Assembly (NCBI GenBank): GCA_020881195.1
Contig: JAJIYL010000062.1
Span: 1 to 62,330 of the forward strand
Source of the DNA: Rickettsia endosymbiont of Pseudomimeciton antennatum
Lineage (GTDB): Bacteria; Pseudomonadota; Alphaproteobacteria; Rickettsiales; Rickettsiaceae
DNA length: 62,330 nt
Direction: 5' to 3'
Part shown: positions 45,001 to 51,868 of the stretch, in pieces
Numbering within the stretch: the stretch's first letter is position 1
Layout of the letters: the number at the start of each line of letters is the position of its first letter
Position numbers and translations under genes: made by a program
The notes under the pieces: model-generated
The model's database searches: none
What the model was told of the DNA's origin: nothing
What the model saw: the letters and a program-made list of their open reading frames with translations, nothing else

Positions 45001-45250
45001 TTCAGAAATGCTGCAAGCTATAAGAGATATAAAAGATGATTTTTTTGGTAAAAAAACCCAGCTAATAGTAAGCATTAATTCCCCTATGCAATGTATGATG
45101 AAAGGTATTTGTGGACAATGTATTCAAAAAGTTACAGATAAAAATAGATATATTTTTACTTGTGCCTGCCAAGAACAAGATGCAAAAATAGTTGACTTCA
45201 CAGGACTTAAAAGTCGTTTAGAGCAAAATTCTCTGCAGGAAAAATTATGA
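42002..45250 (+). CDS. GltD-PyrK type flavoprotein fusion with RPE insertion
   Basis: 1,082 residues in one frame. N-terminal about 240 residues helical, unassigned. Then a cysteine cluster CIYCHKQEKDSC (near 240-251), interrupted by an RPE (residues 254-295), and continued by GCPLKQKISE, as in the Fe-S region of GltD (glutamate synthase small subunit). FAD motif VVGQGPAGFSLSHYLLRDGH near 404, NAD(P) motif IIIGGGLTAIDAATE near 572. From about 800 a PyrK/FNR-like part: FQPGQFFRLQN, VLVGGGVGNAILCSIAK near 900 and a 2Fe-2S set CMMKGICGQC ... CAC near 1030. This domain pair equals NfnB plus NfnA (or SudA/B) in one chain. Possible role: electron transfer between NAD(P)H and another carrier; substrate unknown. 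Confidence 0.78.
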   Translation: MTLALGLNSGLDFVDLNNLQGLRELDEFFLNFLRDHSCSLYQTILLLRTNPEQVDQKHYSDFLLEISPIFDDFLAELFGIEQEIANIRLSHKEFDIIYECKRKFVQRVAVKKYPYEKLQEIDFANVSNSLAKLLEVGCHPCGNDKNDFTSKFAHQVVAWQLDEKKYAFELDIATKYAAFMVYNNVESQLFSLPKKIDKDNLIDIDKVAKYRNHARIGFDYLDSTSNLDTVLNNTHYCIYCHKQEKDSCSKGLLYSNDLKNWNGKQGVSERSVANLREHANTPKFCGANSSKQKSISAVPQKLGCPLKQKISEMNYVKSKGFNLAALAIIVIDNPMVAATGHRICNDCSNACIYQKQQPVDIPLVESNILETTLLLPYGVEIYLLLTNWNPLNIFAPLPNLPTNYKVLVVGQGPAGFSLSHYLLRDGHDVVAIDGLKITPLPFDINKPIKNWSDYKKNLSEKIPEGFGGVAEYGITPRWDKNNLTILRLILQRNSRFKLFGGVSLDSNITVEQAFCLGFDHVALCVGAGKPKIVEIENFLAKGVRTASDFLMTLQSGGAFLEQSITNLLIRMPVIIIGGGLTAIDAATESLNYYKLQVEKFLKSYQLSVEKNGKKHAEQHWTNEDRLIAEEFILHAKIFKQAQNKQAIKQILDELGGVTIYYRGRLKDSPAYKLNPEEVMYAMGTGVKFVENMVPLGIDVDQYNYAQSIEFDNLGVRRKFKVRTVLMAIGTDKDEVNNYLEDNITYFGDCNPLYSGSVVKAIASSKEGYKNIGKKLIKNSPNFPGSYIDFFAQLDYLLMSRIEEVNILSDKIVELVIHSPLAAQNFQPGQFFRLQNYSSDISKIIKPLAVAGAYVDSEKGLIHLIVWQSGKSSKLCKYLLRGELVALMGPNGKPTEILKDSNIVLVGGGVGNAILCSIAKALKNNNCKIIYFAGYKNLQDRFYQERIEESADIVVWCCEEGILSKNRSQDISVKGDLLYAIMGYCYLWKDFTINRIIAAGVSEMLQAIRDIKDDFFGKKTQLIVSINSPMQCMMKGICGQCIQKVTDKNRYIFTCACQEQDAKIVDFTGLKSRLEQNSLQEKL
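42761..42886 (+). repeat. In-frame RPE copy 4, in the GltD-PyrK fusion
   Basis: 126 bp, 42 codons (YSNDLKNWNGKQGVSERSV, then [23 protein letters not shown]). It splits the cysteine-rich loop between CIYCHKQEKDSC and GCPL. It brings one extra Cys (KFCGAN). Confidence 0.9.
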
Positions 45251-45261
45251 TTAATTTTTTG

Positions 45262-45573
45262 TTACGGTATATATATTGTAGTTTTTATGCTATGTATAGC
45301 CTTAAAACCTAGATAAACCGAAATACGCTCAATGATTATCTGTTGATAGTATGATATTTCTAAAGCAATGCTCGAATTTTCTGCTTGTACATGTAAAATA
45401 TTTATTAACTGTCCTTTATCTTTATCTTTAGCTATTTTTAGAGGAATAGTTTTGCTACTAAATTTTGGTCCAACAATCTTGCTCCAATTAATCATAATTT
45501 CTGGAAGCAATGGGTGCTGCTTGCCAAAAATTCGTCTAATAATTATGTTGATGTCATGGCTGAGTGGTTTCAT
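45262..45573 (-). CDS. DUF721/DciA-like protein
   Basis: About 103 residues from ATG 45573 (a TTG two codons earlier is also open). MKPLSHDINIIIRRIFGK, LPEIMINWSKIVGPKFSSKT and LNILHVQAENSSIALEISYY follow the DUF721 pattern; the family includes DciA, a replicative helicase loader. C-terminal KIRIVRPP-type repeats are missing or replaced. The gene overlaps the wecA-like gene by 20 bases, so they are co-transcribed. Function in replication is by family only. Confidence 0.72.
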   Translation of the reverse strand: MKPLSHDINIIIRRIFGKQHPLLPEIMINWSKIVGPKFSSKTIPLKIAKDKDKGQLINILHVQAENSSIALEISYYQQIIIERISVYLGFKAIHSIKTTIYIP

Positions 45574-46573
45574 GGGCAAAATTAATGATTGTAACCATTA
45601 CTACTAATACAGCAAAAATAATTGATATTAAAGGAAAATACAGAGAAGTGATTGATAATACCATCAGTAATATATTACATATTATAATTCTACACACCAC
45701 TTCCTTATGACTTTTACCATTTCTAACAGCTTTTTGAAAAAAATGCTTTAAATGAGGTTGCCAAATCTTTTCCTTATTAAGTAGTCTAATTAATATGGTT
45801 AGTCCTCCATCGGTCATGTAATATAAGCTAGCAATAGATGAAGCAATAAATAAATGAATACTAGAAGCTGAAATAAGTATTAAACATAAACCTAATAAAA
45901 ACCCTAAACTTATGCTACCTACGTCTCCTATAAAAATTTTAGCAGGATGCCAGTTAAATATCAAAAAACCTATAGAACATCCCAATATAATGATATTAAG
46001 TACAATTATAAAATTTATATTTATTATTGTATCATACTTTAAATAACAAAGTATCAATATGGTGATGGATAAATGAATAGACTCAGCACCACTAATACCA
46101 TCTATCCCATCAAGAAAATTATAAATATTTAAAAAGGTAATCAAGTATATTATGGATAACACGAAATCAACATATAATGGTAATTCGTGATGAAACAATA
46201 ATGCTGGAGATAAGAATAATATAATGCTTATTGTGGAACAAATTATGTGAATAATTAGTCTTATAAATACGGGAATAGAGACAAGATCATCTAAAAATGA
46301 AATTGTAGAAATGATCAGCAATAATGGTACAATTTTAATTGAGTTTATCAACATTTCTGTTACAAAATATTCATAGGTGATAAGACCAATTATTACCACT
46401 ATTACTATAGCAAGCCCACCTCCTCTTGGTGTAATTTTATTGTGTACTCTACGTGGATTCGGTATGTCCACCATTCCAAAAGATGGCAGATTAAAAATCA
46501 ATAGCCAAGTAAAAAAGCTTGTTGCTATAAAAGAGAACAAAAATAAAAAACTATAATTAATAAAATCACTCAT
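45554..46573 (-). CDS. WecA-like polyprenyl-phosphate HexNAc-1-P transferase
   Basis: 339 residues, about 10 transmembrane helices, MraY/WecA/WbpL superfamily. DIPNPRRVHNKITPRGGGLA is the first cytoplasmic loop, STISFLDDLVSIPVFIRLII gives the Asp-Asp motif, NIYNFLDGIDGISGAESIH the NxxNxxDGIDG motif, and HPAKIFIGDVGSISLGFLLG the next loop. It starts surface polysaccharide synthesis on undecaprenyl phosphate, consistent with the Wzm/Wzt exporter. Overlaps radC by four bases and the DUF721 gene. Confidence 0.87.
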   Translation of the reverse strand: MSDFINYSFLFLFSFIATSFFTWLLIFNLPSFGMVDIPNPRRVHNKITPRGGGLAIVIVVIIGLITYEYFVTEMLINSIKIVPLLLIISTISFLDDLVSIPVFIRLIIHIICSTISIILFLSPALLFHHELPLYVDFVLSIIYLITFLNIYNFLDGIDGISGAESIHLSITILILCYLKYDTIININFIIVLNIIILGCSIGFLIFNWHPAKIFIGDVGSISLGFLLGLCLILISASSIHLFIASSIASLYYMTDGGLTILIRLLNKEKIWQPHLKHFFQKAVRNGKSHKEVVCRIIICNILLMVLSITSLYFPLISIIFAVLVVMVTIINFAHETTQP

Positions 46574-47250
46574 AACAACATATTAGATTTAAAACTGAAA
46601 TATTCATTAGCTGCAATAATTACGTGGTCATGGACAGATATATTCACATTAGCACAAGTTTCTACTATTTTGTGTGTTAGTTTAATATCAGTATTTGAAG
46701 GTTTACTAACACCACTTGGATGATTATGTACCAGTATAATTGCCCCAGCTTCATTAAATAAAGCTCTTTTAATTATTTCTCTTGGATAGATTGTTGCTTG
46801 ATCTATGGTGCCTTGGCTTAACACTTCATCAGCAATCAGGACATTTTTTTTGTTTAGAAATAAGATACGAAACTGTTCTGTCTTCATATTACCCATCGTT
46901 GCTTTTAGATAGTCTATTAGAATACTCCAAGAACTAATGACATTCTGATTTATTACTTTTTGTTTTAGCATCCTGTTAGTTAATTCACGCATAATAACAA
47001 AATTTATATATAAATTATCATTAGTTCCTTTAATATTAAGCAATTTTTCTTTATCTGTATTTATTAAATCAGCAAGACTACCAAATCGTGTTAGTAATTC
47101 CTTCGCTAATGGTTTTACATCTTTTCTAGGTATTACAGAAAATAATATCATTTCAAGTAGTTCATAATCCGCAAGATTTTCTGCAGACATAATAATACGT
47201 TGCCTTAGACGTTGTCTATGTCCAATATAATGAGGAGTATCATCTTTCAT
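46570..47250 (-). CDS. radC: RadC/JAB-domain protein
   Basis: 226 residues. N-terminal HhH region: YELLEMILFSVIPRKDVKPL and LLNIKGTND; C-terminal JAB/MPN metalloprotease-like domain with ILVHNHPSGVSKPSNTDI (the HxHPSG and Asp ligands). The family name comes from an early misassignment to DNA repair; true role is unknown. Sits between map and the wecA-like gene on the minus strand. Confidence 0.92.
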   Translation of the reverse strand: MKDDTPHYIGHRQRLRQRIIMSAENLADYELLEMILFSVIPRKDVKPLAKELLTRFGSLADLINTDKEKLLNIKGTNDNLYINFVIMRELTNRMLKQKVINQNVISSWSILIDYLKATMGNMKTEQFRILFLNKKNVLIADEVLSQGTIDQATIYPREIIKRALFNEAGAIILVHNHPSGVSKPSNTDIKLTHKIVETCANVNISVHDHVIIAANEYFSFKSNMLL

Positions 47251-47259
47251 ATTGTTATG

Positions 47260-48051
47260 TCATAAATCTGTTTTATAAGGTGGACATGTCAAGTGTTTTG
47301 GCGATAAAGTAAAAACGTCAAAACCATCTTTGGTTACACCTAAACTATGCTCAAATTGTGCTGATAATGATTTATCACTTGTTGTGACTGTCCAACCGTC
47401 TAATTTACTTAGATGGGTGGAGTGATGTCCAGCATTTACCATTGGTTCAATAGTAAAAAACATACCTTCCTCCAATACCAAGCCAGTACCAACTTTACCG
47501 TAATGTAGAATAGTTGGTTCTGTATGAAATATACGACCTATCCCGTGACCAGTATAATTTCTAACAACTGAATAATTATGCTTCTCAACATGAGTTTGTA
47601 TAGCATTTCCGATAGTTCCTAAATGTATTCCTGGTTTCACTAGTTCAATTCCTATCATCATAGCATCATAAGTAATTTGCACTAAGCGTTTTGCTTTAAT
47701 TCCGACATCACCAACGTAATACATTCTACTAGTGTCACCGTGCCACCCATCGACAATTACGGTAACATCAATGTTTATTATATCGCCATTTTTAAGGAGT
47801 TTATCATTTGGAATACCATGGCATACTACATGGTTAACAGAAGTACAAATTGATTTTGGAAATCCATTATAGTTCAAAGGTGCAGGGATTGCATTATTGG
47901 ATACAATAAAATCATGGCAAAGATCATTTAAATGGATGGTACTCACTCCTGGTTTTACATAATTAGTAATGAAATCTAAGGTTTCTGCCGCAAGTTTACC
48001 TGCAATATGCATTTTCTTAAAGTCTTCTGGTGTATGAATTGTTATGGTCAT
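47260..48051 (-). CDS. map: Methionine aminopeptidase, type I
   Basis: Removes the initiator Met from new proteins. 263 residues. Metal ligands are seen in NIDVTVIVDGWHGDTSRMYYV (two Asp; quoted part DVTVIVDGWHGDTSR), YTGHGIGRIFHTEP (His), FTIEPM (Glu) and QFEHSLGVT (Glu). Substrate His is in VNHVVCHGIP. Nine bases upstream of radC. Typical length and no zinc-finger extension. Confidence 0.96.
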   Translation of the reverse strand: MTITIHTPEDFKKMHIAGKLAAETLDFITNYVKPGVSTIHLNDLCHDFIVSNNAIPAPLNYNGFPKSICTSVNHVVCHGIPNDKLLKNGDIINIDVTVIVDGWHGDTSRMYYVGDVGIKAKRLVQITYDAMMIGIELVKPGIHLGTIGNAIQTHVEKHNYSVVRNYTGHGIGRIFHTEPTILHYGKVGTGLVLEEGMFFTIEPMVNAGHHSTHLSKLDGWTVTTSDKSLSAQFEHSLGVTKDGFDVFTLSPKHLTCPPYKTDL

Positions 48052-48125
48052 AAAATAATTAACTTTTTATTAAAATCATCTATTGAAAGTAGAAATATAT
48101 ACTAAATTTCTAACTTTTTAAATTA

Positions 48126-48686
48126 TTATTTGAATTTCATTAGATCTTTTTCAACAACCCTAACCTTATAAAAGCTATAAGATAGGGTTATTATATCAAC
48201 ATCGTCCATTTCTTGATCTTCTTCAAAATCAGAATCTATAAAAAATGTTACTGGCATTAACATTTTTTCTCCTGCTTTTAATAGCTGTTCTTCAAAACAA
48301 AAACAATGTATTTTAACAAAATACTTACCAGCTTTATTAGGTGTAACATTATAAACAGAAGTTCCTATTATATCATCGTTACTTAGATTTTCAGACTCGT
48401 AAAAAATTAATGTATTTTGTCCTGGGATAACTATAGCCCTTCTTTGTTTAGGAATAAATCGCCAAGGTAAATTACTATCAACATTAGAGTCAAATTCTAT
48501 AGTTATTACTCTAGTTCCCTTTTTAGGAGAATATATATTAAGTTCCTGTCTTACGGTAGTACCGCCATAGCCAGTGACTTTACAAAATAAATTGTAAATT
48601 GGTATCGATGCAAAGCTTAAAAAAACCATACTAAGTGCTAAGCTGACTAAGGCTAAGGCAAACTTCCTATTAGATTTTTGTAACAC
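48126..48686 (-). CDS. ctaG: Cytochrome c oxidase assembly protein CtaG/Cox11
   Basis: Delivers copper to CuB of cytochrome c oxidase. 186 residues: a single N-terminal transmembrane helix ([20 protein letters not shown]), then [14 protein letters not shown], the family block, and the copper site [23 protein letters not shown] and [10 protein letters not shown] complete the Ig-like domain. Located with a membrane-bound respiratory theme together with ccmF and coq9 in the window. Confidence 0.94.
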   Translation of the reverse strand: MLQKSNRKFALALVSLALSMVFLSFASIPIYNLFCKVTGYGGTTVRQELNIYSPKKGTRVITIEFDSNVDSNLPWRFIPKQRRAIVIPGQNTLIFYESENLSNDDIIGTSVYNVTPNKAGKYFVKIHCFCFEEQLLKAGEKMLMPVTFFIDSDFEEDQEMDDVDIITLSYSFYKVRVVEKDLMKFK

Positions 48687-48729
48687 TATAGTTAACCCAA
48701 TTATTATTTATCCATAGCAAACTGGCGTA

Positions 48730-48854
48730 TACTCTTCTGCTTTGAAAAATTGTTTTTTGAAAGTATCAGGGACTCGCATACTCACGTACCTCATGTACGC
48801 TGCGTATGCTCGCCCCTCATTTTCAAATCCAATTCTCCAAATCATTTGAGTATA
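48730..48854 (-). repeat. Intergenic RPE copy, inverted
   Basis: Reverse-orientation copy of the 124-bp element (TACTCTTCTGCTTTGAAAAA ... CAAATCATTTGAGTATA), slightly diverged and about 1 bp shorter. Flanked by ACTGGCG and TATTAGCGAGGAGC, which together form a dispersed palindrome, so it too seems to have inserted into an older repeat. Gene-free region 48687-49137. Confidence 0.75.
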
Positions 48855-48904
48855 TATTAGCGAGGAGCTACTTATAACCCGAATTCTGGATTAGAAAATT
48901 CATA

Positions 48905-49002
48905 AAAACGTCATTGCGAGGAGGTGTAAGCCGACGAAGTAATCCAAATATAATCACTTTTGTGGATTGTTTCGCTCACATACGTTCGCTCCCAATGACA
49001 GG
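48905..49002. repeat. Dispersed palindrome, full copy
   Basis: CGTCATTGCGAGGAGGTGTA ... CCGACGAAGTAATCCA, spacer, TGGATTGTTTCGCTCACATA and GTTCGCTCCCAATGACAG. Tail GCTAATCGAGTTAGTTATAA follows at about 49006. Confidence 0.68.
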
Positions 49003-49058
49003 AATGCTAATCGAGTTAGTTATAAAAAATCAAAATTTAACTTTTTATAAGAAGCCTA

Positions 49059-49087
49059 TTTAAAACATCTTAAACTTATGATATTAT
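49059..49087 (+). promoter_or_regulatory. Possible rpoH promoter
   Basis: -10 TATTAT (49082-49087) with -35 TTTAAA (49059-49064) 17 bases upstream; 51 bases before the ATG. Both hexamers are only fair matches in very AT-rich DNA. Confidence 0.3.
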
Positions 49088-49137
49088 ATGCTCATTTTAA
49101 AATTCTTAAGTAAAGTAATATATTTTAAAGGTATTAT

Positions 49138-50019
49138 ATGACTAACAAAATCAGTGTGCCAGTAATTTCTACAGAATCAGGATTTTATCAATATTTGCAG
49201 AAAATTAACAAAGTTCCATCACTGTCACAAGAGGAGGAGTTTCTACTTGCCAAATCCTATCTTGAACAAAATGATCTAGAAGCTGCTCATAAGTTAGTAA
49301 CTAGCCACTTGAAATTAGTAGCAAAAATTGCCATTAGATATAGGAATTATGGGCTACCTCTAAACGAGCTTGTATCAGAAGGAAATTTAGGTCTTATGCA
49401 AGCAGTAAAAAAATATAATCCTGATTTGGGTTTTCGTTTGTCTACTTATGCTTTGTGGTGGATTAAAGCTTCAATCCATGAATATGTCTTAAAATCTTGG
49501 TCTTTGGTTAAAATGGGTACTACGGCAGCACAAAAAAAATTATTCTTTAGCCTTGGTAAAATTAAGCATAAAATTGCCAACCTATATTCAAGGGCTGTAA
49601 CGGATAAAGACTTTGTTCAAATCGCTCAAGAGCTTGGAGTGACTACCAATGAAGTTAGTGAAATGAATGCTAGATTATCTGGTCCGGACTTATCGTTGAA
49701 CAATTTGGTAAATGGTGATGATAATAGTAGTAGCGAATTAATTGAATTTTTACCAGAGACTCGTCCAAGTCAAGAGCTAAGATTAATTAGCCAAGAGGAT
49801 TCTGCTAATAAGCATAACTTGTTGACCCAAGCGATGAAGATCTTAAATGATCGCGAATTACATATTCTTACTGAGCGTAAATTAACAGATTCTCCAAAAA
49901 CTCTCGATATTCTTAGTATGGAATATAAAATTTCTAAGGAAAGGATTAGACAGATTGAAAACACCGCATTTGAGAAAGTGAAAAACTTTATACTACAACA
50001 AGTGCCAAAACCTGTTTAA
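49138..50019 (+). CDS. rpoH: RNA polymerase sigma factor RpoH (sigma-32)
   Basis: Heat-shock sigma factor. 293 residues. Region 2: LVSEGNLGLMQAVKKYNPDL and FRLSTYALWWIKASIHEYVL; RpoH box-like segment AAQKKLFFSLGKIKHKI; region 4: NDRELHILTERKLTDSPKTL and ISKERIRQIENTAFEKVK (helix-turn-helix). The RpoH box Q(R/K)(K/R)LFFxLR is the feature that separates it from RpoD. Stands alone between repeat-filled gaps. Confidence 0.95.
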   Translation: MTNKISVPVISTESGFYQYLQKINKVPSLSQEEEFLLAKSYLEQNDLEAAHKLVTSHLKLVAKIAIRYRNYGLPLNELVSEGNLGLMQAVKKYNPDLGFRLSTYALWWIKASIHEYVLKSWSLVKMGTTAAQKKLFFSLGKIKHKIANLYSRAVTDKDFVQIAQELGVTTNEVSEMNARLSGPDLSLNNLVNGDDNSSSELIEFLPETRPSQELRLISQEDSANKHNLLTQAMKILNDRELHILTERKLTDSPKTLDILSMEYKISKERIRQIENTAFEKVKNFILQQVPKPV

Positions 50020-50040
50020 AAGTCTATTTAGATATCTTAG

Positions 50041-50140
50041 TCGTCATTGCGAGGAGACCATAAGGTCGACGAAGCAATCTAGAAAAGTGATTAAAAATGG
50101 ATTGCTGCGTCACCGCAAGGCGGCTCTGAGCCATGACGGA
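50041..50140. repeat. Dispersed palindrome, full copy
   Basis: CGTCATTGCGAGGAGACCAT ... GTCGACGAAGCAATC, spacer, ATGGATTGCTGCGTCACCGC and GGCGGCTCTGAGCCATGACG. Begins 21 bases after the rpoH stop. Confidence 0.65.
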
Positions 50141-50240
50141 GTAATTTAGTCGGGTTATCTATAGAACTTATGAGAAGTAGTACATTCGTATTAATAAATA
50201 TTATCATAAGTCATACGTTAGCATCAATATTGGGAGAAAT

Positions 50241-50903
50241 ATGGACAATGTATTCACTAATTTTAAGCTAGTTGTAGCTAAGAATAAAGGTAGCTTTTTT
50301 GAGCATGACATTATTTGCAATAATATGTTAGTAAGATTAAGAGCATTAAACATAGAGGATATGTCCACGTTTGCTCGGTTCTCTCTTGATTACGCAATCT
50401 GGAAATATTTTCCTATCAAAATGTGCCAAGTACAAGATATGAACGATTACGTTGATGACGCCATACAGCAAAGAAAACTGGGTTTGAGATATCATTTTGT
50501 TATTGAAGAGCAGAAAACAGGAAAAATTGTTGGATCAACAGCTTTTGGCAATTATTCCCCGAAAGACAGCAGGATAGAAATAGGTTGGAGTTGGATAGAA
50601 GCCTTGTTTCAAGGAAGTGGTATTAATAAAAATGCAAAGTTTCTTTTATTGCATTTTGCGTTTGATTACTTGAATATGGAAAGGGTGGAGTTTAAAACAG
50701 ATGTGCTTAATGTAAGAGCTAAAGGTGGGCTTGTTAAAATTGGTGCAACTGAAGAAGGTGTGTTGCGAAGCCACACTCTCATGCCTGATGATAGACGTCG
50801 AGATACAGTATACTATAGTATACTTAAAGATGAGTGGGATACAAAATTACGGTTAAAAAACTTTTCTGACTGTTCTAGTGATGTTCAAATTTTAATACGA
50901 TAA
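50241..50903 (+). CDS. GNAT acetyltransferase (RimJ/RimL-like)
   Basis: 220 residues. Acetyl-CoA dependent N-acetyltransferase fold of the RimJ/RimL type: LVRLRALNIEDMSTFARF near the N-terminus, FVIEEQKTGKIVGSTAFGNY, RIEIGWSWIEALFQGSGIN and AKFLLLHFAFDYLNMERVEF, then DVLNVRAKGGLVKIGATEEG with the usual Asn-x-x-Ser position changed to Asn-Val-Arg-Ala. GAT-EGVLRSH is the family end motif. ATG follows TTGGGAGAAAT, a good ribosome site. Substrate unknown. Confidence 0.86.
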   Translation: MDNVFTNFKLVVAKNKGSFFEHDIICNNMLVRLRALNIEDMSTFARFSLDYAIWKYFPIKMCQVQDMNDYVDDAIQQRKLGLRYHFVIEEQKTGKIVGSTAFGNYSPKDSRIEIGWSWIEALFQGSGINKNAKFLLLHFAFDYLNMERVEFKTDVLNVRAKGGLVKIGATEEGVLRSHTLMPDDRRRDTVYYSILKDEWDTKLRLKNFSDCSSDVQILIR

Positions 50904-51001
50904 TGATGGTAACGACGAATAAATGTGTACCCTAACGTAACTTTATAGATATTTATGTGGTTATTGTCTCTCAATAATATTTATTTAGCCATAGTAAATT
51001 G

Positions 51002-51095
51002 GCGTCATTGCGAGGAGACCATAAGGGCGACGAAGCAATCCAAAAAGTGACCAAAAATGGATTGCTTTGTCGGCATACGCCTTCTCGCAATGACG
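51002..51095. repeat. Dispersed palindrome, full copy
   Basis: CGTCATTGCGAGGAGACCAT ... CGACGAAGCAATCC, spacer, ATGGATTGCTTTGTCGGC and CGCCTTCTCGCAATGACG, with tail CAGGTTAGCTATAG at 51107. Preceded by CATAGTAAATTGG. It sits in the gap 50904-51324, which also holds the promoter at 51205. Confidence 0.68.
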
Positions 51096-51204
51096 TAGTA
51101 ATGTTAGTCAGGTTAGCTATAGTAGTTGTAGATATAAGAACCAAGGAAATTTTAAAGAAAATGGTAGTTTTCAATATTTTATGCAATAATTGTTGTAAAT
51201 ATCA

Positions 51205-51233
51205 TTGACAACAATAAATTTCTATGCTACCAT
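51205..51233 (+). promoter_or_regulatory. Promoter of the secreted Cys-rich protein, with a dyad
   Basis: Consensus -35 TTGACA (51205-51210), 17-bp spacer, -10 TACCAT (51228-51233; 4 of 6). The -35 is overlapped by the inverted repeat TTGTTGT-N11-ACAACAA (51190-51214), a possible repressor site. The ATG is 92 bases downstream. Confidence 0.55.
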
Positions 51234-51324
51234 GATAATGGGTTATTGGATTTTGGTTGAGTCAATTAATTAGCGATCATCACAGAGTCGATTGTTATTG
51301 TATTAATTTAAGGAGATACTAAGT

Positions 51325-51810
51325 ATGAAAATATGGTCTTTATCCCATGTGATGTTCGTTATTGCTGTGACATTATCTTCTAGCAGTTATGGTGATCAGA
51401 AAAAAGAGGACGTGAGTAACAAATTAGGTTCATGGCAATGTCCACAAATTACTGAGAATAGTTGGAATTTTGGACCCTATGCAAAGTGTCATTTTGATTT
51501 GCCCGATCAAAGTATGGGTGGTAGTGAACGGGGTTGTACCAGCTTCGTGGATGAGAATGGAAAACCGATTTCTCCTACATTTCACATTGATTATGCACCT
51601 GGCAGCATTAGACCAGAGATTAAGGGATGTGATGTAAACGAAGATACCAAAGGTCATATAGTAGCCAAAAATTGTAGTAGTATTGATTTTTCTCTATGTG
51701 GTAATAATAGTGATAAGGTAGATATAAATATTACTAATCCTAACAATGTACATATCATTGGGGTTAATTGTGATGCAGGAGTATGTGGGTCGCGAAGTAA
51801 TTTTATATAG
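51325..51810 (+). CDS. Secreted Cys-rich protein, unknown function
   Basis: 161 residues. The first 23 form a signal peptide (LSHVMFVIAVTLSSSSYG). The mature part has eight or more Cys (WQCPQ, AKCHF, RGCTS, KGCDV, KNCSS, SLCGN, VNCDAGVCG), an even set that could form disulfides in the periplasm. The end, NITNPNNVHIIGVNC, is strand-like. ATG follows a strong TAAGGAGATACTAAGT site. The stop TAG lies in the repeat motif TATAGCTAATCC. Family not recognised. Confidence 0.62.
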   Translation: MKIWSLSHVMFVIAVTLSSSSYGDQKKEDVSNKLGSWQCPQITENSWNFGPYAKCHFDLPDQSMGGSERGCTSFVDENGKPISPTFHIDYAPGSIRPEIKGCDVNEDTKGHIVAKNCSSIDFSLCGNNSDKVDINITNPNNVHIIGVNCDAGVCGSRSNFI

Positions 51811-51865
51811 CTAATCCGAGATTACGTTAGTTTGCTATGGATAAATGCTAATCGGGTTAGCTATA
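51806..51865. repeat. Paired TATAGCTAA motifs between the Cys-rich gene and hemW
   Basis: TATAGCTAATCCGAG (51806) and CTAATCGGGTTAGCTATA (ending 51865) face each other as inverted repeats with TTTGCTATGGATAAAT between. The first provides the stop of the upstream gene; the second ends four bases before the hemW ATG. Confidence 0.7.
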
Positions 51866-51868
51866 AAC

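Noticed and set aside
45250..45300. Intrinsic terminator between the GltD-PyrK fusion and the DUF721 gene
   Set aside because: A T-run is present but no stem can be drawn next to it.
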